A stretch of DNA of 42,454 nt from Bacteroidota bacterium (GTDB lineage Bacteria > Bacteroidota > Bacteroidia > Flavobacteriales > Flavobacteriaceae). This document shows positions 8,786 to 17,787 of this stretch, in pieces; the stretch's first letter is position 1, and every line of letters begins with the position of its first letter. Position numbers and translations under genes: made by a program. The notes under the pieces were generated by a model that was not told the origin of the DNA, ran no database searches, and saw only the letters and a list, made by a program, of their open reading frames with translations. The DNA is taken from assembly GCA_947460615.1 (NCBI GenBank), contig CANHHG010000012.1, positions 1-42,454 on the forward strand, given 5' to 3'.

Positions 8786-9187
8786 ATGAGTAATAGAGAT
8801 CAATTTATAAATGCTTTTCGTGGGGAAACTTTAGGAGAAATTAATTCTCAAACTTCTGATGAGGAATTATTTCAAAATCAATCTTTAAGACCAATTTTGA
8901 AATTACAAAACGATCTTTATATAGAAATTTTTAAATTCTATATAATAAAAAACAAATTGCCTTTTGGTGAATTTTCAATCGATAAAAAATTGATCTATAT
9001 TGAAAAGACAATACTCAACGATAATAAATTTAGGAACTTATTAATTGGGATTACAATTGGAGTATTTAAAATTGAGGAATATAAATCGTATTCAAAAAAT
9101 GCTTCTGGATTGAATAGAAGAATAATTACAATGCTAATTGAAAGATTAAAATCCCAAGTCCAATTAATAGATGGGCCTGGGAATTAA
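8786..9187 (+). CDS. Conserved hypothetical protein of Flavobacteriia
   Basis: A 133-residue soluble, probably helical protein with no signal peptide. The segment FQNQSLRPILKLQNDLYIEIF (about 30-50) and LNRRIITMLIERLKSQVQL near the C-terminus match a small family I know only from Flavobacteriia. Database copies are sometimes labelled glyoxalase; I see no vicinal-oxygen-chelate motif to justify that. It is single-gene and converges on the membrane protein at 9192. Function unknown. Confidence 0.75.
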   Translation: MSNRDQFINAFRGETLGEINSQTSDEELFQNQSLRPILKLQNDLYIEIFKFYIIKNKLPFGEFSIDKKLIYIEKTILNDNKFRNLLIGITIGVFKIEEYKSYSKNASGLNRRIITMLIERLKSQVQLIDGPGN

Positions 9188-9191
9188 CAAA

Positions 9192-9692
9192 TTAATCTTC
9201 GTCTTTCTCATTTTGTATATCAATTGCATTTTTATTTGGAATCGCACCCGAATTAGCTCTGATTTCGGTGTGCCGAATTTCACCTCCGGTGGTACCAACA
9301 CTTTTTGCGAAAAATGCAGCAAATAATGCTAAAATCAATGTAATAAATGATATTGTCTTCGCTAATTTATGATTCTTAATTGACGTATATAATGACAATA
9401 ATCCTAATAATCCGGTTGCATACATGATAATTGCAAATTTTTCAGCTATTTCTTCATGTTCATGAATGATTTGTTTTCCAATATTTGGAAGATCTTCGAC
9501 TAATTCTTCAGCTCCTTCACCTGTTCCCATGCTAAATGCCGAAAAAACAGCAGCAACAATAAATAAAATATAAGCTGTATTCTTTACAGAATTGTTTTTT
9601 AATAGCATTCCTGTAATCAGTATTCCTAGCCCAAAAATGGTTCCTATTATTGGGAAATGATTCACCAATAAGTGTAAATGTGCCTCGTTCAT
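9192..9692 (-). CDS. DUF2231-like four-helix membrane protein
   Basis: A 166-residue membrane protein with four predicted helices (about 12-31, 38-58, 85-106 and 110-128) and a charged C-terminal tail. The opening HLHLLVNHFPIIGTIFGLG and a His-containing loop (IIHEHEEIAEKFA, 75-87) are typical of the DUF2231-like family. Its conserved histidines have been suggested to bind metal or haem, though that is not established. It lies just downstream of, and on the same strand as, an iron transporter gene (83-nt gap), so a metal-related role is possible. Confidence 0.6.
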   Translation of the reverse strand: MNEAHLHLLVNHFPIIGTIFGLGILITGMLLKNNSVKNTAYILFIVAAVFSAFSMGTGEGAEELVEDLPNIGKQIIHEHEEIAEKFAIIMYATGLLGLLSLYTSIKNHKLAKTISFITLILALFAAFFAKSVGTTGGEIRHTEIRANSGAIPNKNAIDIQNEKDED

Positions 9693-9775
9693 ATTTTTTG
9701 TTTTAATAATTTATTGTAAATATAGCCAAGACTTAAGATTTATAAGATGATAATTATCATATATTAAATATCTAT

Positions 9776-10894
9776 TTATCCAGCTAATGAAACTCCTATC
9801 AATGTACCTATGCCATAAGTAACCGCTGCTGCAGTCAATCCAAAAGCTACTTGACGGAATCCTGAGTATAAAATACTTTTTCCTGTTAACAATGTAATTG
9901 CTGCTCCAATTCCAAATAATCCAACTATGCTACTAATTATACTTAATAGTATTGCGTTATGGCCATCAAAAATCATAAAAGGATATAATGGAATAATGGC
10001 TCCAACTGAGAATAATAAAAAAGACGCAATTGCCGCTTCCCAGGCTGAACCTCCTAAATCCTCTTTGTCAATTCCTAATTCTTCTTTAATTATGGCGTCA
10101 ATTGCTGTTTCTTTAGATTCGAATGCTTTATCAGCTAATTTTCTAGCTTCCTCAATACTCATTCCTTTTGCTTGATACAAAAGCACCAACTCCTTTTTTT
10201 CCTCCTCTGGCGAGGCCTCTAATTCTTCCATCTCTAAATCAATTTGACGCTGGTTTAATTCTCTACTGCTTTGAACAGATAACCACTCCCCTAGAGCCAT
10301 TGAAATAGATCCTGCCATTAAACCTGCAATTCCGGTTAATAATATAGTATTATTTGAAACAGCCGCGCCAGCTACTCCCATCACTAAACTCATATTTGAA
10401 ACCAATCCATCGTTGGATCCTAATACAGCTGCTCTAAGTGCATTCCCACCAACGGATTTATGTCGACTTTCAAATTTGGAAAGCAAACCGCCAGAGACAT
10501 TAAGGGCTTTATTATTATTTACCGCTTCAATAATGTTTAAATGATTGTGTTCAAAACCACTCAATTTTTCTCCGCTCTCAATTTTATTTTTTATCGCATT
10601 AACTGCAAATTGCTTTTCGATACCTGATAAACTACTAATAATAGAACTGTAGCCAAATAATTTACCTACTCTCAATTGAAATTTTGCTCTTGACGATGGT
10701 TGAGGCATATCAAAATTTGGGTCTAGTTCATTGACTTTGCTCAACATATGATTGGCATGTCCTTTTTCAATATCTGCCAAACCATTTAACACACGGCTTA
10801 AATTTTCGTCCGATTGAATTGAAGCAATACTGGAATAGAGAAATGCCGTATCAACTTCTATTTGTAATTGTGATTTTAGTTTGTTAATATCCAT
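9776..10894 (-). CDS. Ferritin-like/VIT1 fusion iron transporter (MbfA-like)
   Basis: A 372-residue two-domain protein. An N-terminal ferritin/rubrerythrin-like helical domain (about 1-140) shows E13 and the ExxH pair E43/H46. It is joined to a VIT1/CCC1 transporter domain (about 150-372) with LGSNDGLVSN at its start, the charged metal-binding loop rich in Glu (about 210-270) and three or four more membrane helices. MbfA (membrane-bound ferritin) proteins of alphaproteobacteria export iron and protect against peroxide. The same role is inferred here. A 14-bp perfect palindrome lies 37 nt upstream of the start and may be a regulator site. Confidence 0.88.
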   Translation of the reverse strand: MDINKLKSQLQIEVDTAFLYSSIASIQSDENLSRVLNGLADIEKGHANHMLSKVNELDPNFDMPQPSSRAKFQLRVGKLFGYSSIISSLSGIEKQFAVNAIKNKIESGEKLSGFEHNHLNIIEAVNNNKALNVSGGLLSKFESRHKSVGGNALRAAVLGSNDGLVSNMSLVMGVAGAAVSNNTILLTGIAGLMAGSISMALGEWLSVQSSRELNQRQIDLEMEELEASPEEEKKELVLLYQAKGMSIEEARKLADKAFESKETAIDAIIKEELGIDKEDLGGSAWEAAIASFLLFSVGAIIPLYPFMIFDGHNAILLSIISSIVGLFGIGAAITLLTGKSILYSGFRQVAFGLTAAAVTYGIGTLIGVSLAG

Positions 10895-10930
10895 TTTTAA
10901 TTTTTTTTTAATTTCAATGTGATAATAAAT

Positions 10931-10944
10931 TTATTCATGAATAA
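10931..10944. promoter_or_regulatory. 14-bp palindrome upstream of the MbfA-like gene
   Basis: TTATTCATGAATAA is a perfect inverted repeat 37-50 nt before the start codon, with an extra TTATTC half-copy at 10946-10951. It is a candidate operator, for example for an iron- or peroxide-responsive repressor. In AT-rich DNA a chance origin cannot be excluded. Confidence 0.35.
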
Positions 10945-11093
10945 GTTATTCTTGTAAAAAATAAACATAAATACATTAATTATATTAAACAAATATAAAC
11001 CAATTAATGATCAATTTTTAATAAATACATAATGAGTTACCATTAACTAATCAGAAGTATAAATTGGATTATTTTTTATACTTCAAATTTCCT

Positions 11094-11101
11094 TATTTTT
11101 G
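11094..11101 (+). promoter_or_regulatory. -7 promoter element for the LTA-synthase-like gene
   Basis: TATTTTTG, 15 nt before the ATG at 11117. No -33 TTG is seen at standard spacing. Confidence 0.5.
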
Positions 11102-11116
11102 TAAAAAATAATCATC

Positions 11117-13210
11117 ATGACTTTTTTAAGAAAAACTACTCCATTTTATACTCTTGCCATTTTTTATTTAATTGTTAGCTTCTTTTTGCGTGCAGTTTTA
11201 ATTTTTCATCCTATAACACAAGCTTCATTTTCATTTATTGAAACTTTTAAAATATTTACTTTAGGTTTTCTTTCTGACTTATTCATATTTACAATCGCAA
11301 GTGCTTTTTTGTGGTTGTATCTTATTTTTATATCCAATACAAAATATCTAAAACCTTACGGTTATATTATCTTCGGAGCATTGGTTTCACTTTTAATTTA
11401 TGTAAAGTTTTTTAATACGATTCTTAATGAATACGGAGGGGTTTTACCAGAAATTGGCTTTGCTTTTATAGCTATAAAAACAATTTTATTTGGATTGTTA
11501 TTGTTCCTACATAAATATCGATCTAAAATTAGATACTGGTTATTCAGTTTTGTAATTTTTCTATTTGTTTTAATTTTACTGCAAACTACGATTAGTGAAT
11601 ACTTTTTTTGGAATGAATTTGGAGTTAGATTTAATTTTATTGCAGTAGATTATTTGGTTTACACCAATGAAGTTATCGGGAATATCATGCAATCTTATCC
11701 TGTAATTCCTTTGTTTTCAGTATTATATTTAACGGCAGGGGTCGTAACTTATTTTATAGTTAAAAAGTCAAAAAACTACATCGAGGACATTCCCACATTT
11801 TCAGAAAAAATAAAAATCACCGGTGTTTACTTTGTATTATTTGTTATTGCCTTAATCACCATCCCTAATCTTTCAAATAAAGAAAATTCCGATAATATTT
11901 TCGCAAATGAACTTCAAGCCAATGGAATTTATAAATTTTACAAAGCCTTTATGAATAGTGAATTGGACTATTTTAAATTTTATAAAACCATTCCAAACAA
12001 CAAAGCGTATTCTTTATTATACAATCAAATTCCAGGTTCACAAAATGAATCTACACAAAGAGATGTAAAAAGTATTTCACCTGAAATTCATAAAAACGTC
12101 GTTTTAATTACCATCGAAAGTTATAGTGCTGAGTTCATGGAAATGTATGGAAACGAACAAAAAATTACTCCATTTTTGGATAGTTTAGCTTCAAAAAGCA
12201 TGGTGTTTTCTAATCTATATGCTGTTGGAAATAGAACGGTTCGTGGATTAGAAGCAGTGACATTGTGTATACCTCCTACCGCTGGTGAAAGTGTTGTGAA
12301 ACGTAAAGATAATAAAAACAAATTCTCAACTGGTAGCGTATTTAAGCAAAAAGGCTATAATGTTAAATATCTATACGGAGGTGATGCGTTTTTTGATAAT
12401 ATGCAAGATTTTTTTGGTGGCAATGGTTATGATATTGTAGATAAAAAAACGTTTAAACCAAACGAAATCACTTTTGATAATATTTGGGGGGTGTGCGATG
12501 AAGACATGTACAAAAAGGCAATAAAAGTTATGGATTCTGAATTCAAGCAAAACAAACCGTTTTTTAATCACATCATGACTGTAAGTAATCACAGACCATT
12601 TACCTATCCGAATGGTAAAATCGATATTCCTGGTGATGCTAAATCACGAGAAGGTGGAGTGAAATATACCGATTTTGCAATGAAAGAATTTTTCAAATTA
12701 GCAGAAAAAAAACCTTGGTTTGTGAATACCGTTTTTGTAATTATTGCTGATCATTGTGCTTCTAGTTCTGGAAAAACAGAACTTCCAGTTGATAAATACA
12801 GAATTCCAGCCATGATTTACAGTCCTGGATTTGTAAAACCATCTCATTATAATACTTTGATGTCTCAAATAGATATTATGCCAACCGTTTTTGGAATGTT
12901 AAATTTTAATTATAAAAGTAAATTCTATGGTCAGGATGTATTAAAATCAGATTATAAACCAAGAGCTTTAATTGCTACATACCAAAATTTAGGGTTGATT
13001 AAAGATAATGTATTAACTATTATTTCTCCAAAACAAGAAGTAAAGCAATTGCAATTAACATTGATGCCAAATCCAAAAGTAGCTAATGAATTTCAGTTAT
13101 TTTACGACCAAAAGCCAATTACTATTCCTAGAAAAGATTTAGAAAACGAAACGATTTCTTATTATCAAACGGCTTCGGAAATGCTTAAGAATAAAAAATA
13201 TCAAAAATAG
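11117..13210 (+). CDS. LTA synthase family sulfatase/phosphoglycerol transferase
   Basis: A 697-residue inner-membrane enzyme. Five N-terminal transmembrane helices (within about 1-235) are followed by a periplasmic alkaline-phosphatase/sulfatase-fold domain. Metal and catalytic positions are visible: E in LITIESYSAEF (about 334), the nucleophilic Thr in GNRTVRGLEA (about 374), HIMTVSNHRPFTYP (about 490) and IIADHCASSSGK (about 542-553). LtaS enzymes move phosphoglycerol from phosphatidylglycerol. In Gram-negatives, relatives modify periplasmic glucans or surface glycans, so this one probably decorates an envelope glycan rather than making lipoteichoic acid. It ends 1 nt before the stop of the converging vWA gene. 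Confidence 0.9.
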   Translation: MTFLRKTTPFYTLAIFYLIVSFFLRAVLIFHPITQASFSFIETFKIFTLGFLSDLFIFTIASAFLWLYLIFISNTKYLKPYGYIIFGALVSLLIYVKFFNTILNEYGGVLPEIGFAFIAIKTILFGLLLFLHKYRSKIRYWLFSFVIFLFVLILLQTTISEYFFWNEFGVRFNFIAVDYLVYTNEVIGNIMQSYPVIPLFSVLYLTAGVVTYFIVKKSKNYIEDIPTFSEKIKITGVYFVLFVIALITIPNLSNKENSDNIFANELQANGIYKFYKAFMNSELDYFKFYKTIPNNKAYSLLYNQIPGSQNESTQRDVKSISPEIHKNVVLITIESYSAEFMEMYGNEQKITPFLDSLASKSMVFSNLYAVGNRTVRGLEAVTLCIPPTAGESVVKRKDNKNKFSTGSVFKQKGYNVKYLYGGDAFFDNMQDFFGGNGYDIVDKKTFKPNEITFDNIWGVCDEDMYKKAIKVMDSEFKQNKPFFNHIMTVSNHRPFTYPNGKIDIPGDAKSREGGVKYTDFAMKEFFKLAEKKPWFVNTVFVIIADHCASSSGKTELPVDKYRIPAMIYSPGFVKPSHYNTLMSQIDIMPTVFGMLNFNYKSKFYGQDVLKSDYKPRALIATYQNLGLIKDNVLTIISPKQEVKQLQLTLMPNPKVANEFQLFYDQKPITIPRKDLENETISYYQTASEMLKNKKYQK

Positions 13211-13211
13211 T

Positions 13212-15239
13212 TTACAACATTCCATTGTACTTTCGAAGAAACCATTCAGCAGTTAAAGAAATTAGTATAATTACTAATAATCCTATCCAATCAATCAAAG
13301 GCATTTTCTTAATGATTGATTTCTGAACTGATTTATATTCCTCGTTTTCTAAAAGTGATTTTATTAAAGAATCTATATTATCAGGAAATATAACTTGCCC
13401 TTTAGTTTGGGTTGCTAATTGATTTAATTTTACTAAATCTGGGTTTGCAAATTGTTTTTCAATATTAAAATCTAAAATCTCAAAAGAACCATTGTAAACG
13501 GAATTTGAGTTAAGCTCCTTGACAATAAAATCGTATTTACCTGACTCTAATCCATCTAAATTTACTTTATAATCAGAATTAGATTTTAATAAATCAAATG
13601 ACTTTTTAGCCTTAGACTTTCTATTTACAACAGTAATATTTAAATTGGCTTTATTATCAAATTCGCAGTTCTTATTGAAGTATTGAGCAGAAATTTCTAT
13701 AGGCTCATCAGAATTATAAAAACTTTCATGATTAACAATTAATGATTTTTTAAAAGCAGTTGAAGCTAAATACTGAATAGTTTTATCTATAAAAACATCA
13801 TATTTTTGGTATGTTTTATCCTTAACATGACTTTGTAATCGCCACTTCCAACTATTCTCGCCAAGTAAATAAGCAGCTCTTTTTCCTTGACTTTCAGAAA
13901 ATGCTAATAACGGTGAATTGGTACTTATATTCCTAATTGTAGATCCCAATAAAACGTTTACGTTTGCAGAAGTAGTAACAACCCCGAAAGGATTCGCCAA
14001 AGGTGGAAATTGGCTAAAACCAATATCATCAATAGAAAATAAATTGAAATCATCTTTATAATCTGCAATAAAATCTTCAGATTGAGAGCTCATTTTAAAC
14101 ACTAAATCTTTTTGCTTTTGGTTCAAATAGTTAAAATCAGTCTTTGTTCCAGTGATAATAAAAGTATTCAACCCTAAATCGTTATTTTTTTCAAAAAAGG
14201 ATTTAAATTCAATAGTTGGCTGATATAAAATTACAATGTTATATTTACTTAAATCATTGATTTCTTTTGGTTTAAGAAGTGTAACTTTACGCTGAGCATT
14301 ACTCTCAATTGCACGCTTCAAAGAACCCAAATCAGGATGATTAAAAGAAGAAATTATAGCAATTTCAGTCTTTTGATCAATAACTTCAACAGCAAAATTA
14401 AAATTGTTATTGTACGAATTTTTCTCTTTTTCTATTGAACTTATTCTTGCTTTAAAAACTTGTAGACCAATTTTATCTGCTGGTAAAAGAACTGAAATCA
14501 CAACCGATCTCTTTGAGGGTGAAAAAGAAACAACTTGAGAATTTAAAATTGAATTTCCTTGAGATAGTAAGAAATTTGAGTTTATTGCTTTTGTTCCTGT
14601 GTAATTTAGAAATATTTCTACAGGGAATTTGTTCTTGTGAAATGCATATTTATTAACGTTCAATCGGCTAATTCTAAGATCTAAATATGTTGTGGTATCA
14701 CCTACTACAACTGGGTAAACTTTATTATTAGCGTCAAATGAAAATACATAATCATTACCTGAAGTTTGATTCCCATCTGTAATTATTATAGTAGGATAAA
14801 TAGCATTTTTATTTATGCTTTTACTGTTTTTAGCAACGGCATCAATATTAGTTTGTTTGCCTTTAAAGTCAAAAAAATTTGAACTTTCAAAGTTAGAATC
14901 AAATCGATACGATTGAACATCAAACTTATCAATAAGTTCAGAATCTGAAGTCAATTTATTATATATTTCAGAGGTTATTTTGGTGGCTTTTAAATCGGAA
15001 ATCGAGCTTGAATTATCTACTGCAATTACCAATGTCGTTTTCACTATTTCCAGTGTTTTATTAGAAATAATTGGGTTTATCAATAAAAGCAAAACACAAA
15101 AAACGCTAATAAATCGCAAAAAAGCTAAAATCAAATGGACTTTCGATTTGATTCTAGCTTTATAATAATAGTTATAGTAAGAATAAGCACCAGCTATTAA
15201 TAGGGATAAAAAAATTAATAGAATAGTGTTTGTAGTCAT
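13212..15239 (-). CDS. Membrane-anchored von Willebrand factor A domain protein
   Basis: A 675-residue protein with two N-terminal membrane helices (about 5-22 and 36-55), a vWA domain and a C-terminal helix (about 650-666). The metal-ion-dependent adhesion site is intact: DNSSS (75-79), Thr in KQTNIDA (about 133) and Asp in IITDGNQT (about 157). The middle region is beta-rich, and the layout resembles BatA-like or glutamine-amidotransferase-like membrane proteins of Bacteroidota. Family members are often annotated only as VWA-domain proteins, and function is unknown. It follows fabG on the same strand with a 59-nt gap containing a short tandem repeat. Confidence 0.8.
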   Translation of the reverse strand: MTTNTILLIFLSLLIAGAYSYYNYYYKARIKSKVHLILAFLRFISVFCVLLLLINPIISNKTLEIVKTTLVIAVDNSSSISDLKATKITSEIYNKLTSDSELIDKFDVQSYRFDSNFESSNFFDFKGKQTNIDAVAKNSKSINKNAIYPTIIITDGNQTSGNDYVFSFDANNKVYPVVVGDTTTYLDLRISRLNVNKYAFHKNKFPVEIFLNYTGTKAINSNFLLSQGNSILNSQVVSFSPSKRSVVISVLLPADKIGLQVFKARISSIEKEKNSYNNNFNFAVEVIDQKTEIAIISSFNHPDLGSLKRAIESNAQRKVTLLKPKEINDLSKYNIVILYQPTIEFKSFFEKNNDLGLNTFIITGTKTDFNYLNQKQKDLVFKMSSQSEDFIADYKDDFNLFSIDDIGFSQFPPLANPFGVVTTSANVNVLLGSTIRNISTNSPLLAFSESQGKRAAYLLGENSWKWRLQSHVKDKTYQKYDVFIDKTIQYLASTAFKKSLIVNHESFYNSDEPIEISAQYFNKNCEFDNKANLNITVVNRKSKAKKSFDLLKSNSDYKVNLDGLESGKYDFIVKELNSNSVYNGSFEILDFNIEKQFANPDLVKLNQLATQTKGQVIFPDNIDSLIKSLLENEEYKSVQKSIIKKMPLIDWIGLLVIILISLTAEWFLRKYNGML

Positions 15240-15262
15240 TAATATTTTATTGAAGAATTAAT

Positions 15263-15292
15263 AATTTAAAATCTTTAAATCTTTAAATCTTT
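15263..15292. repeat. Short 8-bp tandem repeat between fabG and the vWA gene
   Basis: ATCTTTAA is repeated almost three times (15271-15292), preceded by a related partial unit. It lies 24 nt upstream of the vWA start codon, where a change of copy number could alter leader length. No measurable effect can be claimed. Confidence 0.6.
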
Positions 15293-15298
15293 GTTTTT

Positions 15299-16045
15299 TT
15301 AGGTAAGCATTCCCCCACAAACATTCAATACCTGTCCTGTTACAAATGCGCTCATATCGGATGCAAAAAACAAACAAGCATTGGCAACATCTTCAGTAGA
15401 ACCGCCGCGTTTCAAAGGAATTCCGTCTCTCCAACCTTTAACCACATCTTCGTTTAATTTTGCAGTCATTTCAGTTTCTATAAAACCTGGTGCGATAACA
15501 TTGCAACGAATATTTCGTGATCCTAATTCTAATGCAACTGATTTTGAAAAACCAATAACTCCCGCTTTTGAAGCAGCATAATTGGTTTGACCCGCATTTC
15601 CTTTAACCCCAACCACGCTACTCATATTTATAATTGAACCCGAGCGTTGTTTTAAAAATGTTTTTTGAATCGCTTTAGTCATATTGAAAACCGACTTTAA
15701 ATTCACATCAATTACTTTGTCAAAATCTTCTTCAGTCATACGCATCAAAAGGTTATCTTTAGTAATTCCGGCATTATTAATAAGAATATCCACGGTTTCG
15801 AAATCTTCCAAAACAGCATCAACAAAGGTTTGAGCCTCATTAAAATCGGAAGCATCTGATTGATATCCTTTAGCCTTTATACCCAATTCATTGAGTTCTT
15901 TTTCCAAAGCTTGAGCCGATTCAACCGAAGAGCTGTAAGTAAAAGCAATGTTTGCCCCGTTTTTAGCGAAAATTTCCGCAATTCCTTTACCAATTCCTCG
16001 ACTGGCACCAGTAATAATGGCCGTTTTTCCTTGTAATAATTTCAT
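15299..16045 (-). CDS. fabG: 3-oxoacyl-[acyl-carrier-protein] reductase
   Basis: A NADPH-dependent reductase of fatty acid elongation, an SDR-fold protein of 248 residues. It has the Rossmann motif TGASRGIG (12-19), NNAG (90-93) and the catalytic set S143, Y156 and K160 (YAASK). An in-frame ATG exists at 16150, which would add 35 residues. I choose 16045 because MKLLQGKTAIITGAS is the normal FabG N-terminus and the added codons fall inside the 72-nt dispersed element. A TATATTTG box at 16148-16155 would start the transcript close to the beginning of that element, giving a structured leader of about 95 nt. Confidence 0.93.
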   Translation of the reverse strand: MKLLQGKTAIITGASRGIGKGIAEIFAKNGANIAFTYSSSVESAQALEKELNELGIKAKGYQSDASDFNEAQTFVDAVLEDFETVDILINNAGITKDNLLMRMTEEDFDKVIDVNLKSVFNMTKAIQKTFLKQRSGSIINMSSVVGVKGNAGQTNYAASKAGVIGFSKSVALELGSRNIRCNVIAPGFIETEMTAKLNEDVVKGWRDGIPLKRGGSTEDVANACLFFASDMSAFVTGQVLNVCGGMLT

Positions 16046-16066
16046 ATCTAAATTTTTATTTTTATA

Positions 16067-16138
16067 GAAGCTATTTCCTGCTGTCATTCCAATCCTCACT
16101 GTAAAGTTCGGGATTTTCCCTTCCATCAGGGCTATAAA
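16067..16138 (-). repeat. 72-nt dispersed structured element, copy 1 (fabG leader)
   Basis: Read on the minus strand it begins TTTATAGCCCTGAT and ends CAGGAAATAGCTTC. The ends can pair (AGC with GCT, CCTG with CAGG). An inner stem AATCC/GGATT encloses a loop. The same ends and length occur in copy 2 at 33703-33774, where the inner stem is ACTCC/GGAGT, a compensatory change. It lies 22 nt upstream of fabG in the sense direction. It may be a 5'-leader RNA or a mobile repeat, and possibly a family already catalogued in Flavobacterium genomes. Confidence 0.75.
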
Positions 16139-16147
16139 TATTCTGGT

Positions 16148-16155
16148 CAAATATA
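16148..16155 (-). promoter_or_regulatory. -7 promoter element for fabG
   Basis: TATATTTG on the minus strand. The expected start point falls about 7 nt further on, almost at the first base of the 72-nt element. The nearest TTTG upstream leaves a spacer of about 25 nt, slightly long. Confidence 0.5.
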
Positions 16156-16238
16156 TGACAAATCCTTTTTTAAAAAAAATTCAAACCAAAATTCAAAGCA
16201 TACTATTAATAAACAATTAATTTTCATAGTATTGCAAA

Positions 16239-16790
16239 ATGGCATTAGATAAATTAGATTTCGAAAAATTTTACAATCAATACAGTGTGTTGGTTTACAA
16301 TTTAGCGCTCAATTATCTACAAAATATTGAAGATGCTGAAGAAATTACACAAGATGTATTTATTCAAATAAACAATTCTCTAGATAAATTTCAAGAAAAA
16401 TCATCACTTAAAACTTGGATCTATCGAATTACAATCAACAAATGCTTGGATTATATCAAACATAAAAATAGCCAAAAACGATTTTTTATTTTTGGAAAAA
16501 AGAGTCAAAATGAATCTGAAATTACTAATATATCTCACTTTGAACACCCAGGTATTATATTGGAAAATAAAGAAAAATCAAAACTACTTTTCGAGATAAT
16601 AAATGAATTAGGTGAAAACCAAAAAACAGCATTTCTACTTTCAAAAGTCGACGGATTAAGTAATCCTGAAATTGCTGAAATTATGAAACTAAGTATTTCA
16701 TCTGTAGAATCATTAGTTTTTAGAGCCAAATCGATATTAAAAGATAAAATTTCAAACAAATTTGAAGAATATCGCAAGAAATTAAATTAA
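16239..16790 (+). CDS. ECF-type RNA polymerase sigma factor
   Basis: A 183-residue group 4 sigma factor. Region 2 (about 8-85) reads FEKFYNQYSVLVYNLALNYL and later DAEEITQDVFIQI, then LKTWIYRITINKCLDYIK. Region 4 (about 112-170) contains GENQKTAFLLSKVDGLSNPEIAEIM and SVESLVFRAKSIL. It heads a same-strand run of eight genes with copper-linked products. A short membrane protein follows after 17 nt, as expected for sigma/anti-sigma pairs. The sigma factor probably switches on the genes behind it in response to an envelope signal, plausibly copper. No Bacteroidota housekeeping promoter is clear in front of it. Confidence 0.93.
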   Translation: MALDKLDFEKFYNQYSVLVYNLALNYLQNIEDAEEITQDVFIQINNSLDKFQEKSSLKTWIYRITINKCLDYIKHKNSQKRFFIFGKKSQNESEITNISHFEHPGIILENKEKSKLLFEIINELGENQKTAFLLSKVDGLSNPEIAEIMKLSISSVESLVFRAKSILKDKISNKFEEYRKKLN

Positions 16791-16807
16791 TATACGTCTA
16801 AAGAAAT

Positions 16808-17074
16808 ATGAAAGCTGAAAATTGGACTAACGACATATTGGAAAGTGCCAATGGAATGGTGAAAGTCCTTCCTAATAAATTACTTTTTGATAAAATTCAA
16901 AATAAAATTAATTTAGAAAATAAAGTTTCTAATAAATGGATTTTTTTTGCTGCTGCAACTTTTGCACTTTTGATTTCGATTAATATCAAATTATTAAAGT
17001 CAAGCTCAACAAAATCAAATACTCAAAGCGAAACTGTTATTTCGACTATTTCAAATACTACTCAATTATACTAA
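16808..17074 (+). CDS. Small single-pass membrane protein, candidate anti-sigma factor
   Basis: An 88-residue protein with a cytoplasmic N-terminal half of about 43 residues, one transmembrane segment (about 44-62, WIFFAAATFALLISI) and a short Ser/Thr-rich periplasmic tail. Its size, topology and position 17 nt behind the sigma gene fit a minimal anti-sigma factor that holds the sigma factor at the membrane. It lacks a recognisable zinc-type anti-sigma motif (HxxxCxxC), so the role rests on context. It is followed after 2 nt by the periplasmic sensor-like gene. Confidence 0.55.
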   Translation: MKAENWTNDILESANGMVKVLPNKLLFDKIQNKINLENKVSNKWIFFAAATFALLISINIKLLKSSSTKSNTQSETVISTISNTTQLY

Positions 17075-17076
17075 AA

Positions 17077-17787
17077 ATGGATAAGATAAAATTATTAACC
17101 TATTCTGTAATTGGGCTTGTAATACTAAATTTAGGTATTATTAGCTTTCTTTATTTATCAAGACCCTATCCAAATCAGGATGATAATAGAAGAAAACCTA
17201 AAGATATTATCATAGATAAATTGCATTTTAATGCCCCACAAATTAAAAAATATGAAGATATCATAAAGAAGTATAGATTTACAATTGATTCTATAAATAC
17301 TAATAACAGAGAGGTAAAAGCTGCATTATACACAATGCTAAAGCTAGCATCGGTAAACAAAAAGGTTAAGGACAGTTTAATCCAATTAACATTAGTCAAT
17401 CAAAAAAGAATTGAAGAAGCAAATTTTAAGCATTTTCAGGACATAAAAAACATCTGTAATAAATCTCAAATTGATGATTTTAATGATCTAACAGAAGAAT
17501 TGGAAAAATTATTTTCAAATATTAACAGGAAACCTCCTCCTGAATTTAGACCACCTCCAAGACCTTATTTTGAAAAAACCAATATAGATAATAAAGGAAA
17601 ATCAAATTCCATGCGTCCTCCACCTCCTCCGACGGAAGAGCATAGATTTCCTCCTCCACCAAGAGAGGGCGATCACCAAAGAGGACCAAAAGAAGGACAT
17701 AGACCTCCGCCTCCTCATTGGGATCAAGATAGACCTGGAAGACCCGGTGATGAAAATAGGCCACCGCCTCCACCAAGAGATTTTTAA
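17077..17787 (+). CDS. Spy/CnrX-like periplasmic sensor protein with polyproline tail
   Basis: A 236-residue protein with one N-terminal membrane anchor (about 7-28), a helical periplasmic domain (about 45-150) resembling the Spy/CpxP/CnrX heavy-metal-sensor fold, and a C-terminal region (about 150-236) made of Pro-rich blocks including RPPPPP, FPPPP and a final RPPPPPRDF with His and Asp residues. CnrX-type proteins sense Ni/Co or copper and control an ECF sigma factor through an anti-sigma partner, which matches this gene order. The tail is locally GC-rich against an AT-rich background. Its start of translation is 2 nt after the previous stop, and its stop overlaps the next start (ATGA-like, 1 nt). 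The polyproline runs should need EF-P, encoded at 26158. Confidence 0.65.
   Translation: MDKIKLLTYSVIGLVILNLGIISFLYLSRPYPNQDDNRRKPKDIIIDKLHFNAPQIKKYEDIIKKYRFTIDSINTNNREVKAALYTMLKLASVNKKVKDSLIQLTLVNQKRIEEANFKHFQDIKNICNKSQIDDFNDLTEELEKLFSNINRKPPPEFRPPPRPYFEKTNIDNKGKSNSMRPPPPPTEEHRFPPPPREGDHQRGPKEGHRPPPPHWDQDRPGRPGDENRPPPPPRDF

Noticed and set aside
8786..9187. Glyoxalase annotation for the 133-residue protein
   Set aside because: No vicinal-oxygen-chelate metal residues or beta-alpha-beta pattern visible.
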